Shown one piece after another: positions 49,895-61,536 of a stretch of DNA of 64,000 bases (positions within the stretch are counted from its first letter, which is position 1; each line of letters starts with the position of its first letter). The notes beneath the pieces are model-generated. The model ran no database searches. It saw only the letters and a list, made by a program, of their open reading frames with translations, and was not told the origin of the DNA. Made by a program: the position numbers and the translations under genes. Source of the DNA: Rhizopus arrhizus (lineage: Eukaryota; Mucoromycota; Mucoromycetes; Mucorales; Rhizopodaceae); NCBI GenBank assembly GCA_024220505.1, contig JAKZZE010000021.1, positions 186,001 through 250,000 on the forward strand, in the 5' to 3' direction.

Positions 49895-50603
49895 ATGTAA
49901 GCTTCCTCTTTTTTCGCTTTCGTCGATTTTAAAAATGTAATAATCTTTTACCAAGAAAAAAAAGAAACAAAGAAAAACTAAAACAAAAATTACAGGGTCA
50001 GTTTGGTTGTCCAAAAGCGTCTCGCTGCCTCCGTTCTCAAGTGTGGTAAAAGAAAGATCTGGCTCGATCCCAATGAAGTCAATGAAATCTCCAACGCCAA
50101 CTCTCGTAAGTTATCACAATTCTTTTTTCAGAAAAAGCTGTTGACAGAATATAAATATCTCAGGTGCCAACATCCGTAAGCTCGTCAAGGATGGTTTGAT
50201 CATTCGTAAGCCTGAAATCGCTCAATCTCGTTTCCGTGTTCTCGAACGTGCTGCTGCTAAGCGTAACGGTCGTCACATGGGTTACGGTAAGAGAAAGGGT
50301 ACTGCCGACGCCCGTATGTCCAGCCAAGTTATCTGGATGCGTCGTATGCGTGTCCTCCGTCGTCTCTTGGCCAAGTACAGAGAAGCTGGTAAGATCGATA
50401 AGCACTTGTACCACCAACTTTACCTCAAGTCCAAGGGTAACGGTTTCAAGAACAAGCGTGTCTTGATGGAACACATTCACAAGGCTAAGGCTGAAAAGGT
50501 CCGTGCTAAGACTCTTGCTGAACAAGCTGATGTTCTCCGTGCCAAGAACAAGGCTCTCCGTGAACGTCGTGCTAACAAGAAGGCCGAAAAGGTTGAAGCT
50601 TAA
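49895..50603 (+). CDS. RPL19: 60S ribosomal protein L19
   Basis: Three exons (49895..49896, 49996..50105, 50164..50603) give 183 residues. The start codon itself is split: AT at the end of exon 1 and G at the start of exon 2, giving [19 protein letters not shown]. Further family marks are [33 protein letters not shown] and [17 protein letters not shown], and the long basic helix RILMEHIHK-like ([18 protein letters not shown]). It is a core protein of the large subunit near the tunnel exit. The C-terminal helix is somewhat shorter than in animals. The codon choice is strongly biased toward C/G-ending codons, as in other ribosomal genes of this window. Confidence 0.93.
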
Positions 50604-50769
50604 ATCTTTAATAAACTCAAACGAGACAATTGAACGTTTTATACTGTTTAAGGGGAAATGAACAATGGATAATGGAAAAATTGAAATTTTTCGTGACTTG
50701 GTTTTTTTTATTTTTTTCTTTCTCTTTCTACACTTTAAATGCTATTTTTCTCTTACTTTAATATACACC

Positions 50770-52307
50770 ATGAGTATCCAAGGATTTTGGGGTAATTTAT
50801 AGTTTATGATAATAGTGAGTCTATAGTTAATACGTGTTTTTTTTTATGAACATTCAGGCCTTCAGTTGGAACCTGAAAAGACTTACAGCCAGGTTGTTAC
50901 GGCTCCTTTCCGTATCACTATGGTATATATATAAATATAAAAATCTTCTAAAGCGCTTATATATTTGTTATTAGGCTTCTCTATCTGTTGACATAGCAGA
51001 TAATAAACGTAGCTCTGTTTCTGTTTTAATCGACAAGAAGGAGTTTGTCCTTTGTACTTTAGTTCCCAACAAGGTAAACGAAAATTAATGCAGCTTTACA
51101 ACAGCTAGACAGCATATTAAACTCTTTTATGCATCTTAGATTGAACAACAGCCTCTAGACATCACATTTGTTGAAGGTGAAGAGGTTACTTTTTCTGCTA
51201 AAGGTCGAAATAGTATTCATCTTACTGGCAACTATCTTTTTCAAGGTGATGAAGGCGAAGATATGGATTCTATTGATTTATCGGATGAAGATAACGTTGC
51301 AGAGTACTTACAGTGAGTTTAAACAGTCGTTAATATAGGATAAAAACGATTAACAAGTTTGAATTAGAAAGCTTCCTCCTAATGCCAGCAAGGAAGAAAT
51401 CAGTAGGTTTAATTTTTTAACAAGTCCATAATTTTTATAATCTTCTTATGGCTTACCTTGGTATAGACAGGGCTTTGATTGCATCCTTAAAAGGCGAAAG
51501 TGAGGTTTATTCTGACTCCGATGAAGAAGTTGATTATGAAATTGAATCCGACGATGAAGAAACAAACTCTGACGAAGAAACAAATTCTGATGAAGACGAA
51601 GAAGGAATTGATTATAAAGTGAATACTAATGAGGTTTCAGATAACTTGGAAGATAATCTAGACGATATAGAAGAACCTGTTTCTACTACTAAGAAGCGTG
51701 CTTCTAAAGTTCTTGAGAAGCCTCTCAAAAAACAAAAGACTGAAAAGAAAGAGGAGCCCAAGAAGGAAAAACTCAAGAAAGAAGAGACGAAGAAAGAAGA
51801 GATCAAGAAGGATAATAAAAAGGAAAAGCCTAAAAAGGAAGAACACAAAAAGGAAGAACAGAGAAAGGAAGAGCATAAAAAGGATCAATCTAAAAAAGAG
51901 GAATCTAAGAAAAAAACCAAGCTTCCTAATGGACTTATTATTGAAGATGTCAAGATCGGTGAAGGCTCTTCTTGCAGAAACGGCCAAAGAGTAATTATTT
52001 TTTTTAGCAAATGGGTACTAATGTAGTAACTAACTTGGATTTCTTGAAGATTGGTATGCGCTACATTGGTAAGCTAACAAATGGTAAAATTTTCGATAAG
52101 AATATTTCCGGTAAGCCTTTCTATTTCCTTTTGGGTCGTGGTGAAGTCATCAAAGGCTGGGATCTTGGTATTGCAGGTATGAAGGCCGGCGGTGAACGGA
52201 GATTGACCATTCCTGCTCCTTTGGCTTATGGCAAGCGTGGTATTCCTCCAGACATCCCTAAAAACGCCACTCTTGTTTTTGATGTCAAGTTGCTCTCCAT
52301 GAAATAA
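50770..52307 (+). CDS. nucleolar FKBP-type peptidyl-prolyl isomerase (Fpr3/Fpr4-like)
   Basis: Seven exons (50770..50791, 50858..50922, 50975..51073, 51140..51312, 51368..51402, 51467..51990, 52050..52307) give 391 residues. The N-terminal 110 residues form a nucleoplasmin-like domain ([16 protein letters not shown]). A long acidic stretch ([16 protein letters not shown]) and a Lys/Glu block follow. The C-terminal FKBP domain has [44 protein letters not shown] and [11 protein letters not shown]. Fpr3/Fpr4 act as histone chaperones and proline isomerases in the nucleolus. A very short first exon (seven codons) and all other joins keep frame. It sits between two ribosomal protein genes. Confidence 0.9.
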
Positions 52308-52397
52308 TCGTACTATGTAATTTATAAATAAACAAATAGGAAAACCTTTCATATATGCAACACAAAAAACAATTCTATTTTATTTTATTCATACACT

Positions 52398-53387
52398 TTA
52401 AGCTTCCCAAGAAGAGGTAGCAGCAGGAGCAGCATCTTCGGCCCAATCAGTAGTAGTTTGAGCGGACCAGTCAGCAGCAGCAGCAATACCGGCAACACCT
52501 TCAGCATCACCTTCAACAGCCCATTCACCAGTAGCGGCATCAGCAGTGGTAGCAAAATCACCTTCCAATTCAGCGGCTTCGTTTTCTCTTTCAATTTCCT
52601 CAGGATCACGGTAGAAGAACATATCAACCATGACTTCCCAAGGAGTGTTGTAGTCCAAAGTGCCACGAAGACGGAGAACGGCACGAGCCAAGAGCCAGTA
52701 GATCAAACCAATAGCATGCTTGGCCTTGTTGTTGGTAGGGATAGCAACATCAATGTATTGAAGAGAGGCATCAGTGTCAGCAAGAGAGATAACGGGGATG
52801 TTGACGTAGGAAGCTTCCAAAACAGCTTGGAAGTCGGAGCGAGGATCGGTACAGATAATCAAGCGAGGTTCACGGAAAGAACGGGTAATGTAGTTAGTGA
52901 AGGTACCGGGGGTGAAACGACCGACAATAGCTTCGGCACCAATGTAGCGAGCAAACTTCAAGGCAGCACGGTGACCATAGGGACGGGCAGAGACGACAAC
53001 AATATCTTGAGGCTAATAAGCAGATTAATATTTTACATGTCAAGCGTTGCATAATTAACTTACGTTCTCAATGGCGGCAATGACACGGGCAGCGAAAATG
53101 AGCTTTTCCCAAGTCTTGCCAATGTTGATCAAGTTAATGCCTATAGGGTTGTGATTTACATGTGAGAATGTAAAGTGAAGTCGAGCAGGAATTTAATTAC
53201 CATCGGCACGGCGCTTATAAATGTAAGGAGCCATGCGAACATTGGCGTTCTTGGTACCAATGTGACATTGAGCGCTCAACAAAAGTTGAATGTCTTCCTC
53301 GGTGGGGCTAAGAACTGAAAAAATATATGTCAAAATACGTTTAATTCTTCTGTTTCATCTAATCTTACTGGCAGGAGTGCGAGACAT
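52398..53387 (-). CDS. RPS0: 40S ribosomal protein S0 (RPSA/uS2)
   Basis: Four minus-strand exons (53387..53369, 53314..53201, 53140..53064, 53012..52398) give 274 residues. Family marks: [65 protein letters not shown] and [11 protein letters not shown]. The C-terminus is acidic and ends in Trp-containing repeats (EWAVEG, ADWSAQ, TDWAED, SSWEA), as in the laminin-receptor type. It is needed for 40S maturation. Spacing to RPL27 is under 300 bases. Confidence 0.94.
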
Positions 53388-53670
53388 TGTGATTAGCTAT
53401 AGACGTTGTTAAAGATGTTAATATTGTTAATTGGATGATGAATTGAGCTATACATTACAAAGGGTGCAGGGAAAGAGAAAGGATCTGATGGATGTCTTGG
53501 TTTTATTTGTAACCCTTTACGGTTGTTTTGTGTATCAATGGCAGCATATATGCAGAAAACTCCACATCCGGTCCGGAGACAAAAAAAAGCACAAGCAAAA
53601 ACAAAAACGATATCAAATTTTAAAATCACGACAGTTTGATATGGAAACATTGTATTTTTATTGTTTGAAC

Positions 53671-54364
53671 TTAGAATCTAAGCTTGCTGAAGAACCACTT
53701 GTTCTTACCAGTTTGGTAACGTTCTTCAAAGAGCTTCTTGATAACCTGCAAAAAATCAAGTTAATATTCGTCTTCTATATTATAAGTCAATATTATTACC
53801 TTCTTGGAGTCTTCACGTTGAGTAGGTTCCTTGAAAGTTTCAGAAGAAATGGTTCCCTTGATTTGTTCCAATTCCAAAGCATAACTGTAAGAACAAAAGG
53901 ATTAAGCTTTTTGCTGAATAGATTTTTCTTTTTTTTTTACCGAGTGGGCATCATGTGGTTATAGTTAACAATCTTGACGAAAGGCTTAACCTTGGAACGC
54001 TTGGCGACCTTCTTCTTACCCATAGACTTGGTAACCTTAAGAGGAGTGCGTTCAATACCAGCAACAACAGCATAACCATAAGGTCTGTCCTTGGTACCTT
54101 CATCGTGGTCTATAAACAAGATTAATACCGAGTAATGAGCCCAAATTTTCTTTCCAAAATATCTTACTGCGAACAACAACAGCCTTTTTACCGGCGTAAC
54201 GACCTTGCAAGATGACAACAACCTAAATTGACGGAATGAGTTAAATGGTACCCGATTTTGATTTTTTTTCTGTATCCAAACAAAAAAGGTGAAATCCAAT
54301 CCTTCTTTATCTGCATCCATCCATTAAAGGTACGTACTTTACCAGCCTTGATGAATTTGACCAT
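53671..54364 (-). CDS. RPL27: 60S ribosomal protein L27
   Basis: Five minus-strand exons (54364..54338, 54222..54168, 54109..53941, 53884..53800, 53745..53671) give 136 residues, exactly the usual length. Motifs: [68 protein letters not shown] and the C-terminus [16 protein letters not shown]. The first exon is nine codons long. Its start lies 194 bases from the divergent SLX4 start, so the two share a promoter region. Confidence 0.95.
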
Positions 54365-54558
54365 GTTGGTGATTGATATGTAAAGGAAGAGGAGAAAATC
54401 TGAGTTTCTACCGTTTTCTTCCCTCTCCTCCCTTCACCATTGTTTCTCCTCCTCTTGGGCGAGAATTTCTTTGGGCGATGCTTTCACATCTGAGATTGAA
54501 ATATTTTGTTTATTCACTGCCACACCGGCTCATTACTTTTTTCTTGTTCTCTGCCTCC

Positions 54559-54935
54559 ATGAGTCAAAGCAAAAGGACAAGAACACCTTCCAATGAGTCT
54601 GTGGAAAAAAAACAAAAGCTTTCTGGCACAACTTGTGATGATAGTAGCAATAATAACAAAATCTTACCAGAAGATTACTTTTCTTTAGCTCTTGTGCTTT
54701 TGGACGGATCAAATTTGTCTTTATTTCAAGACAAAAAAAACGGGCACGTAGCCCAGCTATTCGAACACGCAGAGATACTTTCAAACGATAAAAACGCGCT
54801 ACATGAGACTGTTGAAAGTATATTGAGCATCCTTGAAGAAAATGACTCACAATTAAAATCAATACAACATAAAACCTTCTTTAATAAGGAACGAGATCAT
54901 TCATTTATTGTTTCCACTTTACAGCATTTGCAAGT

Positions 54936-54985
<50 letters not shown>

Positions 54986-56038
54986 AAGTATGAATTTTCT
55001 TTTGCTGACAACTAGCTGTAGGACAAGACGTCAAAATCCTATAAACTCTTTCAATTACACAAGGCACAGGATCATTTTTTACAGCATGTACTATTTGATA
55101 ATATCAAGTTTGCAAGATTGTTACCGCTTATACATCTCATATTTAATTATCCTTTAGAAATTATGTCTTCACCTGAGGTATATGGGCAGATTCTGTTAAA
55201 GTTCCTCTTGTTAAAGAAAATACTGTAGCTGTCTCAAATTCAAGAACAAACTTTTTACACAGTGGATGAAGAAATATCAAAAGAAGATTTTAGTTCATCT
55301 TCTATTTTAGATATCACTCAAAGATACGATATACATTCTTCTTTTTCTGAAGATTTCATCTCTATGATACCCAATACAGATACGCTTATGAGCAATGAAA
55401 TCAATTCGAATGATGAGGAACAGGACTTTAGCATTTTAAGTGCCAACAACGATATTATCTTGTTAGATAATCCTGACTCGAGCCAATCAGAAGGGGAAGA
55501 ATTTAGTATCACACAACAGGAATCTATCCCAACTATGCCGAACTATCATGATTTAACATTAGCTGAACTAAAGGTAAAAGAGGGGGTGGCTCAATTTAAA
55601 TTAAATGTTTGAAAAGGACATTCTAATGAATTGGTCATTCGTAAAATAGGCTTCACTGAAAAAGTATGGGTACAAAGGATCCAATAATAGACAACAAATG
55701 ATTCAAAAATTAGAAGGTATTTGGTTGTCTCTTAATACAAAATCAAATCAAGAAAACATTCGACCGGAGGAAGAGAAAGAGGAAACACCTAGTGACTCAG
55801 TAAAAGCAAAAATCATTTATCACATCAAGACTTATAAACCTGATACTTGGAGGAAAATAGTCAATTACGAAGTAAAACAAACTGCATCCTCTTATTTTGT
55901 CCTTTTATAGCTTATACTTTTCTAAAGAATATAGATCTTAATGAATGTTTTGAAGGAATGGACTGTGAAAAGAGCGAATTAAAAGCCTTTCTAGATGAAT
56001 ACGTAGAACGCACACGACATACAAAAGAAATAAACTAA
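54559..56038 (+). CDS. SLX4: SLX4 structure-specific endonuclease subunit
   Basis: Five exons (54559..54933, 55022..55177, 55229..55573, 55650..55871, 55928..56038) give 402 residues. The N-terminus is Lys/Arg-rich (SQSKRTRTPSNESVEKKQK). The C-terminus carries the conserved SLX4 domain that binds SLX1: YHDLTLAELKASLKKYGYKG, then NRQQMIQKLEGIWLSLN, then YENIDLNECFEGMDCEK and LKAFLDEY. SLX1-SLX4 cleaves branched DNA such as Holliday junctions and stalled forks. The protein is short compared with yeast and animal SLX4, and no UBZ or BTB domain is visible. Intron 1 contains a 45-nt T run next to its donor, and a larger open frame upstream of 54559 is not needed. Confidence 0.78.
54940..54984. repeat. 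poly(T) tract, 45 nt, in SLX4 intron 1
   Basis: An uninterrupted run of T starts five bases after the donor site and fills about half of the 88-nt intron. Sequencing and slippage errors are likely here. Confidence 0.9.
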
Positions 56039-56261
56039 CTTTGTAAATTTTTTAGGGATGTCTGAAAACACAAAAGCAGGCCCGAAATAAAAGGTTATAA
56101 GCATTAGCAAAATAATATCGATCTTATTTTACACCCAAAGAAAATCCTTGAATAATCATAAAGCTTCTAACTTTTGACCCTTAAGCAATAAAAAATGGTG
56201 ATCTTTTTTAATAATCTAGTAAATATTTGCTTTGTACTCTTTGTCTTTGGAGATATTTTGA

Positions 56262-59063
56262 TTATAAATGACTTTCATAAACACGCATATGCCATTTCTC
56301 AGTATCATTCATGACCAATGCAGCTTCCAAAACTTCCCAAATATTCTTTGCATAAGTAAATTCGATATCCTTCTTTAACTTATCAGGTACATCTTGTCTG
56401 ACATCTTTACGATTTCGGAAAGGTAAAATGATTTTACGAATACCAGCGCGATGAGCAGATACAACTTTTTCTTTGATACCTCCCACTGGCAACACCTGTC
56501 CTCTTAACGAAATTTCTCCTGTCATTGCTGTTGTTGCTGGTACATGGTATCCAGAAAAGAGAGAAACGAGCGATGTAACCAAGGTAACACCTATGATAGA
56601 GAAAGATGAGTTTTTTTATCATCTAGTTAATAGAAATGTCTGTTTATATTTACCTGCACTTGGTCCATCCTTTGGAACAGCACCACCAGGAACATGAATA
56701 TGAATATCATGTTTTTCTATAAGATCAATATCTTTTACTGGTACAAGCTTTAATGCGTATGCATTAGATTTTACCCATGTTAAAGCCAGCTTTCCAGACT
56801 CTTTAATCACCTTCCCTAAGGAACCTATTCAAATGTATAGTACTGATCTGTTAAAAATAAAGAAGTAATCTTTATTGTGGTTTTCATTGTTATACATACC
56901 AGTAAGATGCAAATTTCCGTGTCCTGGCATTTTTGTTGATTCTACAAACAGTATACCACCATGACCACTACCTGAGTACGCTAAACCTGTTACGACGCCT
57001 GGCATTGCTTCTCGTTCGGCTACTTCTTTTTCATAATATGCCATACCCAAGATTTCTTCAATATCTGGTAATGTCACATTCGGATCATACTCTCTTTCCC
57101 TCTCACATTCACGTAAGCTAGCTAAGATGACACATTTAGCGCGAACTATAGAAGCAATTGTCCTTTCTAAGCTACGTACACCACTTTCCCTGGTATAGCT
57201 TTCTGCCACTTTAAGCAACACCTCATCCGGCATCTTTATGTGGTTCATCTGCAAACCGTGGATAGCCAATTGCTTAGGTAATAAATGAGACTTTGTAATA
57301 TAAAGCTTTTCTTCAAAGGTATAGCCATTCAAAGTAATCACCTCCATACGGTCCAAGAGAGGCTCTGGTATGGTGTCAAGACTGTTGGCTGTAGCAATAA
57401 ATAAAACATTGGAAAGATCGAAAGGGACATTCAGATAATGATCCGTAAAGCTATCGTTTTGTTCAGGATCCAAGACTTCCAAAAGGGCAGCTGCAGGGTC
57501 ACCGTAGTGAGTTGAATGAGAAAGTTTGTCGATTTCGTCCAGTAAAAACAAAGGATTGTTCACTTTGCATTTTCTCAAGCCTTGAACAATTAAACCAGGC
57601 ATGGCACCAACATAAGTTCTCCGGTGACCCCTATTGTTTTTTAAAGGTTACTCTCTTTGCTTGTATTTGGCTGTTGAAACAAAATTATAATTACCTCACA
57701 TCAGCCTCATCTCGAATACCTCCCAAAGAAACTCGATGAAATTCACGACCTAAAGAAGATGCAATCGATTTACCAAGGGAGGTCTTTCCTACACCAGGAG
57801 GTCCAACAAAGCAAATAATAGGCGCTTTCAAATTACCTTTGATCTTTATGACTGAGAGATATTCAATGATACGCTTTTTGACATGTTTCAGTCCAAAGTG
57901 ATCTTGTTCTAGTTTTTCCTTGGTTTTTTTGATATCTATCATGTCCGTAGTCTTTTTATTCCAAGGTAAATCCGCTAGTAATTCCAAATAGTTACGAGTT
58001 ACAGAGTATTCACTTGTTGTAGGCTGAAGTTTTTTAAGACGTTTAAGTTCTCTTTGAGCGATAGTATAGACCTCTTCAGGTAGACCGTTCTCTTCTAGTT
58101 TTCGGCCAAATGATTCTATTTCGTCTTCATCTTTACTTTCGCTTGCACTGTTAGGTTCACCAAGTTCTTTTTTAATAGCCTCTAACTTTTTTTATCAAAT
58201 ATAATTTAGATGCTCTCCAGCTCTCTTTTTTTTTCTTTATTATTATTGTTTTTGTTATATACCTGTTGGCGCAGATAAAATTCTCTATGCGTTTTTGATA
58301 ATTTGTTTTCTACACTAGAATGAACCTGTTCAGATATTTTGAGCATCTATATAAATGTATACAAGGTTAAATAAACAAAACAGAGAAAGAACAACATGTA
58401 GCTTACATGCAGTTGTCGCGTCATCCAGCCACTAACTTTCTCAATTCTCTCTTTAATATCCAAAGTCGCCAACATGGACAATTTCTCATCAAACGACGTT
58501 TCAATCACCGTCATTAATAAATCGGCCAATCCTGAAGAAGGCACAGAACCCAAGAGCTTCATTAACTGCTGGAATAAACTTTGGGGCATCTGAAGTTCTT
58601 GCATCTTGTTCAAGAATTCTTGCACAAGTGTCTTGAATCGAATCATGTCATCATCTGTATCGCTTATTTCCTGTGTATCAACATAACTCACTCGAGCATG
58701 CAATCTATTTTCTTGCATGTAGATGTCCTTAACCTTGAATCGACTTACTCCTTCAATAAATAAGGTGAATGCGCCTAAACCAGCTCTTGTAACTCGTAGA
58801 ATGCGAGCTATACAGCCATAATTGAACAGTCGATCCTTATCTTGTAGTTGTATAGCGCCCTCTGATTCATTTGTTGTGCTTTTTGAAGTGAATGGGATAC
58901 AGGCAATATAAACTGGATTTTGCTGATCAGTTGAAAGCATGTGCTTGCGACTTAGCGATGTGGCATCTTTTCCTCGCATAGAGATCTTGAGAACGACTGA
59001 AGGTAATATAACGCTATTTTCTAGAGGAACAACAAGCAAACTATCTGGAAGAGCCAAAGACAT
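56262..59063 (-). CDS. LONP2: Lon protease, peroxisomal type
   Basis: Six minus-strand exons (59063..58407, 58346..58263, 58185..57695, 57630..56900, 56824..56654, 56590..56262) give 820 residues. Order: a LAN substrate-binding domain ([18 protein letters not shown]), a coiled linker ([19 protein letters not shown]), the AAA+ module with Walker [16 protein letters not shown] and Walker [13 protein letters not shown], and the protease domain with the catalytic Ser in PKDGPSAG and Lys in [14 protein letters not shown]. The protein ends in SHL, a permitted variant of the PTS1 peroxisomal signal. It begins without a mitochondrial presequence. Both points favour the peroxisomal Lon, which degrades damaged matrix proteins. 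Length fits the LONP2 group. It lies tail to tail with SLX4. Confidence 0.92.
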
Positions 59064-59852
59064 TTGTGTAGAAAAGTTACTAAAGAGAAATAAGGAGCGA
59101 CAAATTAGGTTGCTACTGAAATACGATGGTTCATATGTGATTATGTAAAGATGGCATAAACAAAATAAATGGCGGCATTTAAAAATTAAAAACAATAATA
59201 AACACAACGTTCCTGCCTTACAAATATGACACAACTGTTAACACGAGCATATACTCTCGTCTTGATAGTTGTCAGAAAAGAGAGACGTTCTTAGTATTCT
59301 TGAAAAGTAGGCATGTGTATTCCAGAAAATTTCAGCACAAGCAATGCTAAAGTTAACAAAGTAACTAATACTCACATGCAATTTTGATATATAAAGCGGC
59401 TATTGTATTTTGGCAAATTGATGTATAGATCAGTAAATTATAAGGAAAAGGAAAAGTTATGTTACCGTTGTTGAAAGGAGGGAAAATAAAACAGGATATG
59501 AGGTCATCTTATCAACTCAATAAAAAGAAGAAGAATAGTACTCTTAAACATGTGCGTATTAATCTCATCTTCTTGAACTGTTTTGTAAAGCGAAGAACTT
59601 ATTTTAAAATGAGTTAACAGAAAAATACCTTGAGTTAGGTTGCATATTAGAATTTTCATGCATTTAAACCAATGGCTAATCCATAAGTTTATTGAATGAT
59701 TTGTTAATAATAAATGCTCCGCTCAGGTCCTTTACTAAAAAGTTAAAGTGTGCATATGTGTTTGAGTATCACAAAGGGTTTAATGCTCTGTGACTTGGCT
59801 GATATTTTTTCTCTCTTATTTTGGATTTTTTTTTTTTATTTATTTATTTATA
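59064..59852. promoter_or_regulatory. divergent spacer (Lon / acetyltransferase-like)
   Basis: This 789-base AT-rich spacer lies between divergent genes and should contain both promoters. No gene is supported; the long open frame before the Lon start is in the leader. Confidence 0.4.
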
Positions 59853-60419
59853 ATGAATCAAAGCACGATTCGAGAATATACCAGCAATGACCAAATTCGA
59901 GTAAAGCAATTTTATATGTCAATGGAAAATAAAAGAAAAAAGAGTCGGGTATTACAGGCTTTGGCAGAAAGAAAGAGTGTTCGACAAAGCTGGCAAGTTG
60001 GCATTGTGAGCATGGTAGGGATACATCTCACACTGAAACAAGTGACGTGGAGTATAGCCATACTAGAACTCATTGTGTGGACAACAAGTATAGGAATATT
60101 TTGGTACAAGTGGATAAGTCAAGAATATGATAGCCAACTGAGAAAGAAGAGTGAAGATATGATTGAGATATTATCAAATTTGAATAAAGAAGAAAAGAGT
60201 AACGCATGGATCATGGAAAGCGAGGATGGAAAGATGGTTGGAGCAGTTTTATTAAAGTATGAAGACAAAAGGGAAGGAAAGATTGGTTATCTGACAGGTC
60301 TAAGCTCGGAAATAAGGAACAGGCTGGTTAGAAATGCAATTGGATTTGCTAAATCAAATAAAATTGAAGTGATTAGTAAATGGAGTTCAACATGGTCAGA
60401 TAATGATCATTGCTTATAA
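59853..60419 (+). CDS. membrane-anchored GNAT acetyltransferase-like protein
   Basis: A single exon of 188 residues. The start (MNQSTIREYTSNDQIRVKQF) resembles the first strand and helix of GNAT enzymes. A hydrophobic hairpin lies near residues 49-88 (WSIAILELIVWTTSIGIFW), as in NAT8-type acetyltransferases. The C-terminal half reads AWIMESEDGKMVGAVLLKYE, then SSEIRNRLVRNAIGFAKSNK, which matches the shape of the acetyl-CoA loop and helix, but the usual Q/RxxGxG/A glycines are not conserved. The protein ends soon after, so the fold may be incomplete. Either a divergent or inactive enzyme, or a mis-called family; moderately uncertain. Confidence 0.45.
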   Translation: MNQSTIREYTSNDQIRVKQFYMSMENKRKKSRVLQALAERKSVRQSWQVGIVSMVGIHLTLKQVTWSIAILELIVWTTSIGIFWYKWISQEYDSQLRKKSEDMIEILSNLNKEEKSNAWIMESEDGKMVGAVLLKYEDKREGKIGYLTGLSSEIRNRLVRNAIGFAKSNKIEVISKWSSTWSDNDHCL

Positions 60420-60516
60420 AAATCTCAAAATAATGACGTTAATTCTATATATAAAAGAGGACCTATTATTACTTTATTTTTATTTTTTTCTCATTCTTTT
60501 TATTATTGTAGTTTAT

Positions 60517-61536
60517 ATGAGCAATCGCTTTGCTACTCAAAGTTTATTAAGTTCCATCGAACAATTACCTTTACACCACTTGCTTTCTTCGACCTCTTTA
60601 GAAAAAGATTTAAGCCACGCTAATAATACATTTTGTAATCAGTCAATATTGGATACTACAAATCATACATTACATGACCTATTAGCTCGTTATACAAGAT
60701 CTTGTCTTGATTTGTGTGTTTCACTATACTATACATTCACTCTATATTAATTATATAGTAATAATAGGCGAAATATGGAATTGCTATCAATGCCTACCCA
60801 AATGTTTCTATTTACCAAATTAACAGAACTCAACTTGTCGCATAACAAGTTACGAGAAATACCTTCAAGTATCAAACAGTTGGTCAGCTTAAGGCGGATT
60901 TATCTGTCACACAATCAACTTCAATGCCTGCCTGACAATCTACACCGGCTTACTCAATTGGTTTTAGTTGATGCCTCATTCAATCCAATCAAAACTGTAT
61001 TGGCCAGCATAGCACACTTGACAAATTTGATCTTGCTAGACTTATCACATACCAATGTTCAATCCATTCCGGCTGAGCTACTGGATCTTTCCATGGTAAC
61101 CATTCGAACCGATCACTGTCGAAATCTGTTGGATGCATTCACTGAACATGACTTGGTTTACAATCCATCAAGTTTGTTTGAACTATGTGCAAGAGAACTA
61201 ATTCAGCCCATCTTGTATCATTTAATGACCAAAAAGAAGAAGTTAAAGATATTGAAGCAAGCACTAGACATGATGAAAAAGAAATGCCCCGATCACATAT
61301 TAGTATATTTATCTGCTCCAAGTAGATGTTCCTCATGTGGTGGCCCTTATTTTAAACATTATCTTGTTCGGTACAGACTTGTTCAGAGACAAAATGAACT
61401 GTTATTACCTGTAGAGTATAAACTATGCTCTGCTCATTGGAATACTGAAAATGAAAGAATACTGGACATGTTTTCTTTTAGACCTCGACTTTCACTACCA
61501 AAATCAAATCAAGCTTGTTTACTGCAACTAAACTGA
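60517..61536 (+). CDS. leucine-rich-repeat protein with C-terminal Cys/His cluster
   Basis: Two exons (60517..60713, 60768..61536) give 321 residues. The splice creates DLRNMELLSMP, continuous with the repeats. Five to six LRRs of the 23-residue type follow: LTELNLSHNKLREIPSSIKQ, LRRIYLSHNQLQCLPDNLH, LVLVDASFNPIKTVL and LILLDLSHTNVQSIPAELL. The C-terminal third is helical and then carries CSSCGGPYFKHYLVRYR and KLCSAHWNTENER, a possible zinc-binding Cys/His cluster. No kinase, GTPase or membrane segment is seen. Partner and role are unknown. Confidence 0.72.

Noticed and set aside
53431..53964. 177-codon plus-strand frame opposite RPL27
   Set aside because: Antisense to RPL27 exons and introns; no motif.
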